Shown one piece after another: positions 5,883 to 11,726 of a stretch of DNA of 11,726 bases (position 1 is its first letter; every line of letters begins with the position of its first letter). This DNA comes from an uncultured Eubacteriales bacterium. GTDB lineage: Bacteria; Bacillota; Clostridia; Oscillospirales; Oscillospiraceae. Location: assembly GCA_900556535.1 (NCBI GenBank), contig USPI01000024.1, positions 1 to 11,726 of the forward strand, read 5' to 3'. Under the pieces are notes generated by a model. It was not told where the DNA came from. It ran no database searches and worked only from the letters and a program-made list of their open reading frames with translations. A program made the translations under genes and the position numbers.

Positions 5883-8219
5883 ATGCAGCCTAAAATGTGC
5901 TCACGCTGCGGCAAAAACGTCGCGGTAGTGTTTATAACAAAGCTTGAGGGCGGAGTTCAGAAAAATGAAGGTCTGTGCCTTAAATGCGCAAGAGAGCTTC
6001 ATATACAGCCCGTTGACGATATGATCGAAAAAATGGGCATCTCTGACGAAGACCTCGACAATCTCAGCGGCGAGATGATGAACGCCTTGAACGGCGTTGA
6101 AAGTCTCATGGAAATGGCGGACGACCCGAATTCCGACTCGGATCCCGATGACGACGGCAAGACCGCGACCTTCCCGTTTCTCAACAGGCTCTTTAACGGC
6201 GGCGGTCAGTCGCCCGAAAACGCGGCCACCGGTGCTCAGAGCCAGCAGCCCAAGGAGGGCGGCAAGCCTCCCAAGCGCAAGTTCTTGGATAACTACTGCA
6301 TAAACCTCACCGACCGCGCCCGTGCGGGCAAGCTCGACAGCATGATAGGCCGTGAGGATGAGCTTGAGCGCGTTATTCAAATTCTTAACCGCCGCCAGAA
6401 GAATAACCCCTGCCTCATCGGCGAGCCCGGCGTCGGCAAGACCGCCGTTGCCGAGGGGCTTGCGCAGCGCATCGCCGCAGGGCAGGTGCCGTATAAGCTG
6501 CGCGACAAGGAGGTATACCTGCTCGACCTCACCGCGCTCGTTGCCGGCACGCAGTTCCGCGGCCAGTTCGAGAGCCGCATGAAGGGGCTCATCGAGGAGA
6601 TCCGCAAGCAGGGCAACGTCATTCTCGTCATTGACGAGGTGCATAACATCGTCGGAGCGGGCGATGCCGAGGGCAGCATGAACGCCGCAAACATCCTCAA
6701 GCCCGCCCTTTCAAGAGGCGAAATCCAGGTCATCGGTGCGACTACCTTCACCGAATACCGCAAGCATATCGAAAAGGACTCCGCGCTTGAGCGCAGATTC
6801 CAGCCCGTCACGATAAATGAGCCGTCCATTGCCGACAGCATCGAGATACTCAAGGGCATACGCAAATACTACGAGGATTACCACGGCGTGCGCGTCTCCG
6901 ACGAGATGTGCGCCGAGGCAGTCAAGCTCTCCGAGCGCTATATAACCGACCGCTTCCTGCCGGATAAGGCTATTGACCTCATTGACGAGGCGTGCTCTGA
7001 CGTAAACCTCAAGGACAAGAATTTCGTGCGCCGCGCCGAGCTTCAGAAGGATCTTGACGATCTTCGCTTTGAGCGGGAAAATCTCATGAGCGAGCCTGCG
7101 CCGGCAGGCGAGGAGCTCACCGACGCCGCTCTTGACAAGCGATATGAGCGTATTGCCGAGCTTCGCAGCAAGGAGATGCAGCGTGAGCAGGAGCTTGCCG
7201 CGCTTGAGCTTGAGGGAGTGCCGGAGCTGACGGTGGATAACCTTGCCCGCATAATCGAGCTGTGGACCAAGATCCCCGCATCGTCCATCCGCGAGGATGA
7301 GTTTGAGCGCCTTGCGGAGCTTGATAAGCGCCTTAAAGCGCATATAATCGGTCAGGACGAGGCGGTAAACGCCGTTTGCAGCGCGATAAAGCGCTCGCGC
7401 ATCGGGCTCAAGGCGAAGAGAAAGCCCACGAGCTTCATCTTCGTCGGCGGCACGGGTGTCGGCAAAACGGAGCTCGTAAAGCGCCTTGCGGCAGACCTTT
7501 TTGACTCGCCCGAGTCGCTCATAAGGCTCGATATGTCCGAATATATGGAGAAATTCAGCGTCTCGCGCATAATCGGCTCGCCCCCGGGCTACGTCGGCTA
7601 CGACGAGGCGGGACAGCTCACGGAAAAAATTCGCCGCAAGCCCTATTCCGTCGTGCTGTTTGACGAGATAGAGAAGGCGCATCCGGACGTTCTCAACATC
7701 CTGCTCCAGATCCTTGACGACGGCAGAATAACCGACGCGCAGGGCAGAACGGTGAACTTTGAAAACACGGTCATCGTTATGACGACGAACGCGGGCTCGA
7801 ACACCAAGGGCGGCGCTCTCGGTTTCGGCGGCACGGTGAGCGATATGGGGCGCGAGAAGGCGATAAAGGCTCTCAACGACTTCCTCCGTCCGGAGTTTAT
7901 AAACCGCGTGGACGAGATCGTTTACTTTAACAGCCTCACCGAGGACGACTTTAAGCGCATTGCCGCTCTCATGCTTGACGAGACCCGCGAGGCCATCGCG
8001 GAGCGCGGCATAACGCTCACGTGGGACGATGCTCTCGTTGACTACCTTGTTAAAAAGAGCTATTCCGCGACCTACGGTGCGCGTAATCTGCGCCGCACCA
8101 TCCAGCGTGACGTTGAGGACGCCATTGCGCAGAAGATAATCGACTGCCGCGGCGAAAACGCCGAGAATATCCGCGTGTCGTCCGACGGCGAGCGTGTGAC
8201 GGTCGAGGTGAGCGCATGA
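5883..8219 (+). CDS. ClpE-like AAA+ ATPase with N-terminal zinc finger (Clp protease ATP-binding subunit)
   Basis: Hexameric unfoldase, 778 aa, expected to feed proteins to ClpP. In order: a C4 zinc finger (C6, C9, C32, C35) resembling McsA/ClpE; an acidic, glycine-rich linker (about 75-135); AAA domain 1 with Walker A GEPGVGKT (180-187), Walker B D251-E252 and arginines in ALERRF (304-305); a short coiled-coil middle domain (about 380-445); AAA domain 2 with Walker A GGTGVGKT (522-529), Walker B D594-E595, R675 in FINRVDE and sensor 2 GARNLRR (732-738). The LGF loop (646-648) is the ClpP-docking tripeptide, so protease partnership is likely. The zinc finger replaces the Clp_N double repeat of ClpC/ClpA, making ClpE the nearest type. 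No ctsR, mcsA, mcsB or clpP lies in the window, and I see no CtsR or CIRCE operator upstream. Confidence 0.92.
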   Translation: MQPKMCSRCGKNVAVVFITKLEGGVQKNEGLCLKCARELHIQPVDDMIEKMGISDEDLDNLSGEMMNALNGVESLMEMADDPNSDSDPDDDGKTATFPFLNRLFNGGGQSPENAATGAQSQQPKEGGKPPKRKFLDNYCINLTDRARAGKLDSMIGREDELERVIQILNRRQKNNPCLIGEPGVGKTAVAEGLAQRIAAGQVPYKLRDKEVYLLDLTALVAGTQFRGQFESRMKGLIEEIRKQGNVILVIDEVHNIVGAGDAEGSMNAANILKPALSRGEIQVIGATTFTEYRKHIEKDSALERRFQPVTINEPSIADSIEILKGIRKYYEDYHGVRVSDEMCAEAVKLSERYITDRFLPDKAIDLIDEACSDVNLKDKNFVRRAELQKDLDDLRFERENLMSEPAPAGEELTDAALDKRYERIAELRSKEMQREQELAALELEGVPELTVDNLARIIELWTKIPASSIREDEFERLAELDKRLKAHIIGQDEAVNAVCSAIKRSRIGLKAKRKPTSFIFVGGTGVGKTELVKRLAADLFDSPESLIRLDMSEYMEKFSVSRIIGSPPGYVGYDEAGQLTEKIRRKPYSVVLFDEIEKAHPDVLNILLQILDDGRITDAQGRTVNFENTVIVMTTNAGSNTKGGALGFGGTVSDMGREKAIKALNDFLRPEFINRVDEIVYFNSLTEDDFKRIAALMLDETREAIAERGITLTWDDALVDYLVKKSYSATYGARNLRRTIQRDVEDAIAQKIIDCRGENAENIRVSSDGERVTVEVSA

Positions 8220-9247
8220 TAAGGCTTGAAAGCGACTATCTTGAGGGCGCGCTGCCGGAGATAATGCGGCGGCTTTGCGAAACGAACCTCGAGCAGACCC
8301 CCGGCTACGGCGCGGACGATCACTGCGCCGCCGCGCGGGAGAAGATAAAAGCCGAGTGCGCGGCTCCCGATGCCGACGTTCATTTTCTCGTCGGCGGCAC
8401 TCAGGCAAATCTGACCGTCATAGCGGCAAGCCTGCGCCCGCATCAGGGCGTGCTCGCGGCCGAGACCGCGCACGTCGGGGTGCACGAAACGGGCGCTATA
8501 GAGGCGACGGGGCATAAGGTCATTACCCTGCCGACAAGTGACGGCAAAATCAGTGCCGAGGCGGTGCGCGCCTATGTTCTGCGCCACCGTGCCGACGAGT
8601 CGTTTGAGCATATCGTTCAGCCCGCGATGGTGTATGTGTCCCAGCCGACCGAAACCGGAACGGTCTACTCGCTTGAGGAAATGCAAAGTCTCAGCGCCGT
8701 CTGCCGCGAGCTCGGACTTATCCTTTTCTGCGACGGAGCGCGTCTTTCCTGCGCTCTTGCCTGCGAGGGCACTCCGAGCCTGCCGGAGCTTGCGCGGCTG
8801 TGCGACGTGTTTTACATAGGCGGCACCAAGCACGGCGCCCTTTTCGGCGAGGCGGTCGTTATCTGCAACGACGCGATCAAGCGCGACTTTCGCTATATCA
8901 TAAAGCAGCGCGGCGGAATGCTCGCAAAGGGCAGACTTCTGGGACTGCAATTTGACGAATTGTTCACCGACGGACTTTATTACAGGGTCGGACGCCGCGA
9001 GGTGGAGCTTGCCGTAAGGCTTTGCGAGGCTTTCGGGGCGAAGGGTATAGAATTCAAATACCCCTCTCCGACCAATCAGATCTTTCCGATACTCAGCGCC
9101 GCTCAGCTTGCCGCGCTGCGCGAAAAATACAGCTTTTCCGTGCAGGAGCCGCTGGCGGACGGCGGTGCGGTCGTGAGATTCTGCACGAGCTGGGCAAGCC
9201 GTGAGAGCGACGTGGACGAGCTTATAGCGGACGTTAAAAAACTCTGA
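8216..9247 (+). CDS. Threonine aldolase family PLP-dependent enzyme
   Basis: Fold-type I pyridoxal-phosphate enzyme of 343 aa, most like low-specificity L-threonine aldolase, which splits L-threonine or allo-threonine to glycine and acetaldehyde. GGTQAN (60-65) fits the phosphate-binding turn, AHVGVHETGA (85-94) contains the histidine that stacks on PLP (H86), CDGAR (172-176) supplies D173 for the pyridine nitrogen, and IGGTKHG (201-207) contains the Schiff-base lysine K205. These motifs are all in the expected order and the length is normal. Related beta-eliminating lyases share this architecture, so substrate is inferred. The start overlaps the clp stop (ATGA) and has GAGGTGA (8205-8211) just upstream, so translation should be both coupled and independently initiated. 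Confidence 0.88.
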   Translation: MIRLESDYLEGALPEIMRRLCETNLEQTPGYGADDHCAAAREKIKAECAAPDADVHFLVGGTQANLTVIAASLRPHQGVLAAETAHVGVHETGAIEATGHKVITLPTSDGKISAEAVRAYVLRHRADESFEHIVQPAMVYVSQPTETGTVYSLEEMQSLSAVCRELGLILFCDGARLSCALACEGTPSLPELARLCDVFYIGGTKHGALFGEAVVICNDAIKRDFRYIIKQRGGMLAKGRLLGLQFDELFTDGLYYRVGRREVELAVRLCEAFGAKGIEFKYPSPTNQIFPILSAAQLAALREKYSFSVQEPLADGGAVVRFCTSWASRESDVDELIADVKKL

Positions 9248-9256
9248 GGTGATATT

Positions 9257-9769
9257 ATGAGCAAGATAGAAATAATTCAGGGCGATATAACCAAGCAGGA
9301 GGTCGACGCTATCGTCAACGCCGCGAACTGCTCGCTTCTCGGCGGCGGCGGAGTGGACGGAGCGATACACCGCGCGGCAGGTCCGGAGCTTCTTGCCGAG
9401 TGCCGCGGCTTAAACGGCTGCAAAACGGGCGAGGCGAAGATAACCCGCGGCTATAGGCTGCCGGCAAAGTACGTTATCCACACCCCCGGCCCCGTGTGGC
9501 ACGGCGGCACGAAGTACGAGCCGGAGCTTCTGAGCGCGTGCTATATAAGCTGCCTTGAGCTTGCCTCGGAATACGGCTGCAAGACCGTCGATTTTCCCTC
9601 GATATCCACGGGCGTGTACCGCTTTCCGCTCGACAGGGCGTCCAAGATCGCCATCGGCACGATAAGCGATTTTCTCAAATTCCATCCCGAGATCGAGCGT
9701 GTGCGCATGGTATGCTTTGACGCGAGAACGAAGGAGTATTATGACAAAGCACTGGAGAGCCTTAAATGA
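9257..9769 (+). CDS. MacroD-type macro domain protein (O-acetyl-ADP-ribose deacetylase / ADP-ribose hydrolase)
   Basis: Stand-alone macro domain of 170 aa that should bind ADP-ribose. Signatures of the MacroD/YmdB group are present: IVNAAN (19-24), the glycine-rich [14 protein letters not shown] (29-42) with D34, KYVIHTPGP (71-79) and the second loop ISTGVYRFP (116-124). Characterised members remove acetyl from O-acetyl-ADP-ribose and mono-ADP-ribose from acidic residues. I cannot tell which reaction applies here. It is not the zinc-dependent macro type, as no matching Cys/His set is visible. No sirtuin or lipoate gene lies nearby, unlike some macro-linked operons. The start has AGGTGA (9247-9252) overlapping the aldolase stop, with 4 nt to the ATG. 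It overlaps the rhomboid gene by 4 nt. Confidence 0.9.
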   Translation: MSKIEIIQGDITKQEVDAIVNAANCSLLGGGGVDGAIHRAAGPELLAECRGLNGCKTGEAKITRGYRLPAKYVIHTPGPVWHGGTKYEPELLSACYISCLELASEYGCKTVDFPSISTGVYRFPLDRASKIAIGTISDFLKFHPEIERVRMVCFDARTKEYYDKALESLK

Positions 9770-10326
9770 AAAGACTGTTCCGACTTCAGTATAATGCCCC
9801 CGTGACGATAACCTTTGCACTTTTGTCGCTGCTTGCGCTGCTGCTCGGCAGGCTTACCGACGGCTGGACAAATACCTATCTCTTCAGCGTCTGGCGCTCG
9901 TCGCTGTCCGATATTTTGACCTACCCGCGCTTTTTCCTGCACGTCCTCGGTCACGCCGATTATAACCACTATATCGGCAACATGATGATGATACTCGTCG
10001 TCGGCCCGGGTCTTGAGGAGAAGTACGGCAGCCGAAATCTTCTCAGCGCGATACTCATAACGGCGCTCGTTTCGGGGCTTGTGTATTGGTTTTTGTTCCC
10101 CGGCTCAATGCTCATGGGCGCGTCCGGCATTGTGTTTATGATGATAGTCATGGCCTCGCTTGCGGGAATGCGCGACGGCTACATACCCATCACGCTCATT
10201 CTCGTGCTCGTACTCTACCTCGGCAACGAGATAGTTGACGGGCTCGTTCTTAACGACAACGTTTCGCAGCTGACGCATATCATAGGCGGCGTTTGCGGCG
10301 CCGTGCTGGGGCTAAGACGCCGATGA
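9766..10326 (+). CDS. Rhomboid family intramembrane serine protease
   Basis: Membrane protein of 186 aa with about six helices (near 13-29, 58-80, 92-112, 114-133, 138-157, 165-184). The catalytic serine is S120 in GASGIVF (118-124) and the catalytic histidine is H171 in [13 protein letters not shown]. The [10 protein letters not shown] segment gives H63, H68 and N72 in the same H-x4-H-x3-N spacing as H145, H150 and N154 of E. coli GlpG, so the oxyanion-hole residues are kept. This is the minimal six-helix rhomboid core without an added cytosolic domain. Substrates are unknown; the family cleaves membrane helices within the bilayer. Its ATG overlaps the macro gene stop (ATGA) and a GGAGAG (9754-9759) lies 6 nt upstream. 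Confidence 0.9.
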   Translation: MKRLFRLQYNAPVTITFALLSLLALLLGRLTDGWTNTYLFSVWRSSLSDILTYPRFFLHVLGHADYNHYIGNMMMILVVGPGLEEKYGSRNLLSAILITALVSGLVYWFLFPGSMLMGASGIVFMMIVMASLAGMRDGYIPITLILVLVLYLGNEIVDGLVLNDNVSQLTHIIGGVCGAVLGLRRR

Positions 10327-10751
10327 GAGAAAAAGCGCTCATATCCGCCTGCCTTCTCGGCGCGGAGTGTAAATACAGCGGCGGCAGCAACGCCCTGCCC
10401 GAGGATACGCTCGCGGATCTCAGGGAAAAATACGAGCTTATCCCCGTTTGCCCCGAATGCTACGGCGGGCTCACGACACCGAGAGCACCGTCCGAGCGCA
10501 GGGGCGATAAGGTCGTCTCCAAAACCGGCGCGGATGTGACCGCGCAGTTTCAAAGGGGCGCGCAAACGGCGCTGCACCTTGCCGAAATATTCGGCGCACG
10601 GCTTGCGATATTTAAGGAAAACAGCCCCTCCTGCGGCAGCGGGACTATTTACGACGGCACCTTCACCGGTACGCTCACGCAGGGCGACGGCGTGACCGCC
10701 GAGCTTCTCAAAAAACACGGAATTACGGTCATAGGCGAAAATGCACTCTGA
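10323..10751 (+). CDS. DUF523 family protein (TudS-like)
   Basis: Small cysteine-containing protein of 142 aa of the DUF523 family. Conserved parts are ISACLLGAECKYSGG (7-21) with C10 and C16, PVCPECYGGL (41-50) with C43 and C46, TPRAPSE (52-58), and KENSPSCGSG (98-107) with C104. A characterised DUF523 enzyme, TudS, uses three such cysteines to hold an iron-sulfur cluster and desulfurises thiouracil. By analogy C10, one of C43/C46, and C104 may be cluster ligands here, but a thiouracil activity for this protein is inference. The ATG at 10323 overlaps the rhomboid stop (ATGA); an in-frame start at 10293 lies inside the rhomboid gene and adds no conserved sequence. There is only a weak GGGG (10308-10311) upstream, so coupling is likely. 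It is the last gene before the terminator. Confidence 0.87.
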   Translation: MREKALISACLLGAECKYSGGSNALPEDTLADLREKYELIPVCPECYGGLTTPRAPSERRGDKVVSKTGADVTAQFQRGAQTALHLAEIFGARLAIFKENSPSCGSGTIYDGTFTGTLTQGDGVTAELLKKHGITVIGENAL

Positions 10752-10780
10752 TTATTTCAGGGTGCATTTTTAGTTTCTTA
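10738..10780 (+). terminator. Rho-independent terminator of the twelve-gene operon
   Basis: The arm AAAATGCACTCTGA (10738-10751) pairs with TCAGGGTGCATTTT (10757-10770) over 14 bp with a single G-U pair and a 5-nt TTATT loop, followed by a T-rich tail (TAGTTTCTTA). The 5' arm includes the last codons and stop of the DUF523 gene. The near-perfect A-rich/T-rich palindrome could also work on the opposite strand, but no minus-strand gene needs it. Confidence 0.85.
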
Positions 10781-10792
10781 TCCTCATATGCT
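10764..10792 (+). promoter_or_regulatory. Candidate sigma-E-like promoter of yabP-yabQ-divIC
   Basis: GCATTT (10764-10769) and CATATGCT (10785-10792), 15 nt apart, are a loose match to the sporulation mother-cell sigma-E pattern. Transcription would start near 10799, just before the yabP ribosome binding site. The -35 part falls within the terminator hairpin. The case rests on position after a terminator and on the sporulation genes downstream; the sequence match alone is weak. Confidence 0.25.
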
Positions 10793-10803
10793 TGTACAAA
10801 AAA

Positions 10804-10809
10804 GGAGGG
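10804..10809 (+). promoter_or_regulatory. Ribosome binding site of yabP
   Basis: GGAGGG lies 6 nt before the ATG at 10816. It fixes that ATG as the start, because an in-frame TTG at 10792 would lie upstream of this site. Confidence 0.75.
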
Positions 10810-10815
10810 CACGAC

Positions 10816-11103
10816 ATGGCATATGAGGAAAAAGCAAAAACACAGGCGCCCAAGCCGCACGGCCTGAGCCTTGAGGACAGGGCGAGGCTGAGCGTGAGCG
10901 GAGTTGAGGACGTCGAGAGCTTCGACGAAACGCTCGTTGTGATGAATACGACCGCGGGCGACCTCATCGTGCGCGGCAGCGGGCTGCATATAAGCATGAT
11001 AGACCTTGACGCGGGAAAGCTCAGCGTCGAGGGGCTCATTTCCGAGCTGAGCTATGAGGAAAAACAAAGCTCCGGCGGGCTTTGGCAGCGGCTTTTCGGA
11101 TAA
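10816..11103 (+). CDS. yabP: Sporulation protein YabP
   Basis: Product of 95 aa, close to the usual length of about 100. Family features are LSLEDRARLSVSGVEDVESF (17-36), then the TTAGDLIVRGSGLHIS stretch (45-60) and LDAGKLSVEGLISELSY (64-80), a compact beta-rich domain. YabP is a sporulation-associated protein of endospore formers; its biochemical role is not known. The N-terminal 16 residues are charged and probably disordered. The gene begins after the operon terminator, has a strong ribosome binding site, and its stop codon is directly followed by the yabQ ATG. The order yabP-yabQ-divIC is the standard one in Bacilli and Clostridia, which strengthens all three calls. It implies that the organism is, or descends from, a spore former. 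Confidence 0.92.
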   Translation: MAYEEKAKTQAPKPHGLSLEDRARLSVSGVEDVESFDETLVVMNTTAGDLIVRGSGLHISMIDLDAGKLSVEGLISELSYEEKQSSGGLWQRLFG

Positions 11104-11712
11104 ATGCGCGTTGCCGTCTCGCTCCAGCTCGCGCAGCTATGCGCCTCGGTGATGCTGGGCTTTGCGCTCGGCGCGGTGTATGATGCCCTGCGAATTATCC
11201 GCCGCAGGCTCGGCTTGACGGCGCTTTGCGATGCGCTGTTTTGCACTCTCGCTCTCGCGGGGCTGTTCACGCTCGGCATGAGCCTCGGCGCGGGGAAGCT
11301 TCATTTTCTCATGCTCGGCTTTGTCATCCTCGGCTTTTGCCTTTATATGCGCCTGCTCAGCCCCGCGGTGCTCGCCGCGCTCGGTTTAATATTCGATCTT
11401 CTCGCAAAAGCCTTTGCACCGCCGGCAAGGGTCATAAAAATATTTTTCAAAATCGCCAAAAAATGCTTTTCAAAATACTGTAATTGCGTTAGAATGAAAA
11501 TAAGAGAGACAAAAAGTGCAAAAATAAGCGAAAAAACGAGGAGAAAATCGGGAGAAAATGAAAAAATCAACGACGATACTCGCTCTGGCATTGACGATGC
11601 TGGCCGCATATGCTATTCTGAACCTTGTAAGCATAAGCCGTCAGGTGCGCGACGCGGCGGAGCAGTCGGAATGTCTGCGGGCGGAGATAGAGGCCGCGCA
11701 GGCGGAAAATGA
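11104..11712 (+). CDS. yabQ: Spore cortex biosynthesis protein YabQ (C-terminus uncertain)
   Basis: Membrane protein needed in B. subtilis for spore cortex formation. Four hydrophobic segments lie at about residues 5-27, 42-62, 66-86 and 88-104, with the characteristic GAVYDALRIIRR (23-34) after the first. A basic cytosolic tail follows (107-152, rich in K and R). The ATG directly abuts the yabP stop (TAAATG). As written the frame runs to 202 aa, but residues from about 152 on are simply divIC sequence read in another frame, with no conserved look (glycine/arginine-rich). The overlap of 155 nt is far beyond the 4-8 nt seen elsewhere here. The original end may have been near 11561 in a different frame. 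The membrane domain is solid; the last 50 residues are doubtful. Confidence 0.8.
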   Translation: MRVAVSLQLAQLCASVMLGFALGAVYDALRIIRRRLGLTALCDALFCTLALAGLFTLGMSLGAGKLHFLMLGFVILGFCLYMRLLSPAVLAALGLIFDLLAKAFAPPARVIKIFFKIAKKCFSKYCNCVRMKIRETKSAKISEKTRRKSGENEKINDDTRSGIDDAGRICYSEPCKHKPSGARRGGAVGMSAGGDRGRAGGK

Positions 11713-11726
11713 GCTTTTGAGCGATG
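11558..11726 (+). CDS. divIC: Septum formation initiator DivIC/FtsB family protein (partial, 3' end outside window)
   Basis: The 56 visible residues begin MKKSTTILALALTMLAAY, a short cytosolic start and a single membrane helix (about 6-24), followed by a heptad-like coiled coil (RQVRDAAEQSECLRAEIEAA, 28-47, and onward) before the window ends. This is the DivIC/FtsB layout: a bitopic division protein that forms a complex with FtsL and DivIB at the septum. Placement after yabQ is the normal position of divIC. The ATG has GGGAG (11550-11554) 3 nt upstream and a second GAGGAG (11538-11543) at a longer distance. The short first spacing is not ideal, but no other start leaves the membrane helix intact. 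It overlaps the extended yabQ frame. Confidence 0.8.
   Translation, partial: MKKSTTILALALTMLAAYAILNLVSISRQVRDAAEQSECLRAEIEAAQAENELLSD

Noticed and set aside
6711..8408. Long open frame on the minus strand opposite the Clp ATPase (565 codons)
   Set aside because: It lies antisense to a gene with complete AAA+ motifs, has no recognisable domain, and similar antisense frames occur opposite most genes here, as expected from GC-rich codon structure.
8072..9370. Minus-strand open frame of 432 codons opposite the threonine aldolase gene
   Set aside because: It has no domain and no plausible start context, and the + strand encodes an intact PLP enzyme.
10792..10815. TTG start for yabP adding eight residues
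   Set aside because: It lies upstream of the strong GGAGGG site, which correctly serves the ATG at 10816.
11531..11537. A-AAA-AAC heptamer resembling a programmed -1 frameshift site in yabQ
   Set aside because: It is not in the correct phase with the yabQ codons for tandem slippage, and no downstream hairpin is evident. A simple indel explains the overlap better.
1..11726. Mobile elements, CRISPR arrays, tRNAs, or a dedicated defence system
   Set aside because: I saw no terminal repeats, transposase or integrase genes, spaced repeats, or tRNA-like cloverleaf. The macro domain and rhomboid are single common genes and do not form a known defence locus.

Overview
The window reads as a chromosomal segment of a spore-forming, GC-rich member of the Clostridia, most like the Oscillospirales/Ruminococcaceae group. 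This is inferred from the sporulation genes yabP and yabQ, the Firmicutes-style ecfA1-ecfA2-ecfT-truA block, strong Shine-Dalgarno sites, a zinc-finger Clp ATPase of the ClpE/McsA type, and codon use that is G/C-rich at third positions yet uses many ATA isoleucine codons. All recognised genes lie on the + strand and the DNA is almost entirely coding. No stretch longer than about 65 bases lacks a gene. I see no tRNA, rRNA, IS element, CRISPR array or phage gene.

Region 1 (25-10751) is an uninterrupted run of twelve genes with gaps of 17 nt or less and five 4-8 nt overlaps, so it is probably one transcription unit or a few nested ones. In order: an RlmI-like class I methyltransferase; the ECF transporter energy module (ecfA1, ecfA2, ecfT); the tRNA pseudouridine synthase truA; a cysteine-rich beta-propeller-like lipoprotein; a CvpA-family membrane protein; a ClpE-like AAA+ unfoldase with an N-terminal zinc finger; a threonine aldolase family PLP enzyme; a MacroD-type macro domain hydrolase; a rhomboid protease; and a DUF523 (TudS-like) protein. 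The unit ends in a clear hairpin terminator whose 5' arm includes the DUF523 stop codon.

Region 2 (10785-11726, running off the end) is the start of the conserved sporulation/division cluster yabP-yabQ-divIC. A weak candidate sigma-E-like promoter lies between the terminator and yabP. In this sequence yabQ stays open 155 nt into divIC, which is odd and may reflect a small indel near the end of yabQ.

Functionally the window mixes vitamin/metal uptake energisation, RNA modification, envelope proteins, protein quality control and small-molecule or ADP-ribose metabolism. Most of it is recognisable housekeeping. I see no clear new defence or mobile system. The points most worth a second look are the yabQ/divIC overlap, the zinc-finger Clp ATPase embedded in an envelope/RNA-modification operon, the cysteine-rich lipoprotein and CvpA pair, and the aldolase-macro-rhomboid-DUF523 tail.
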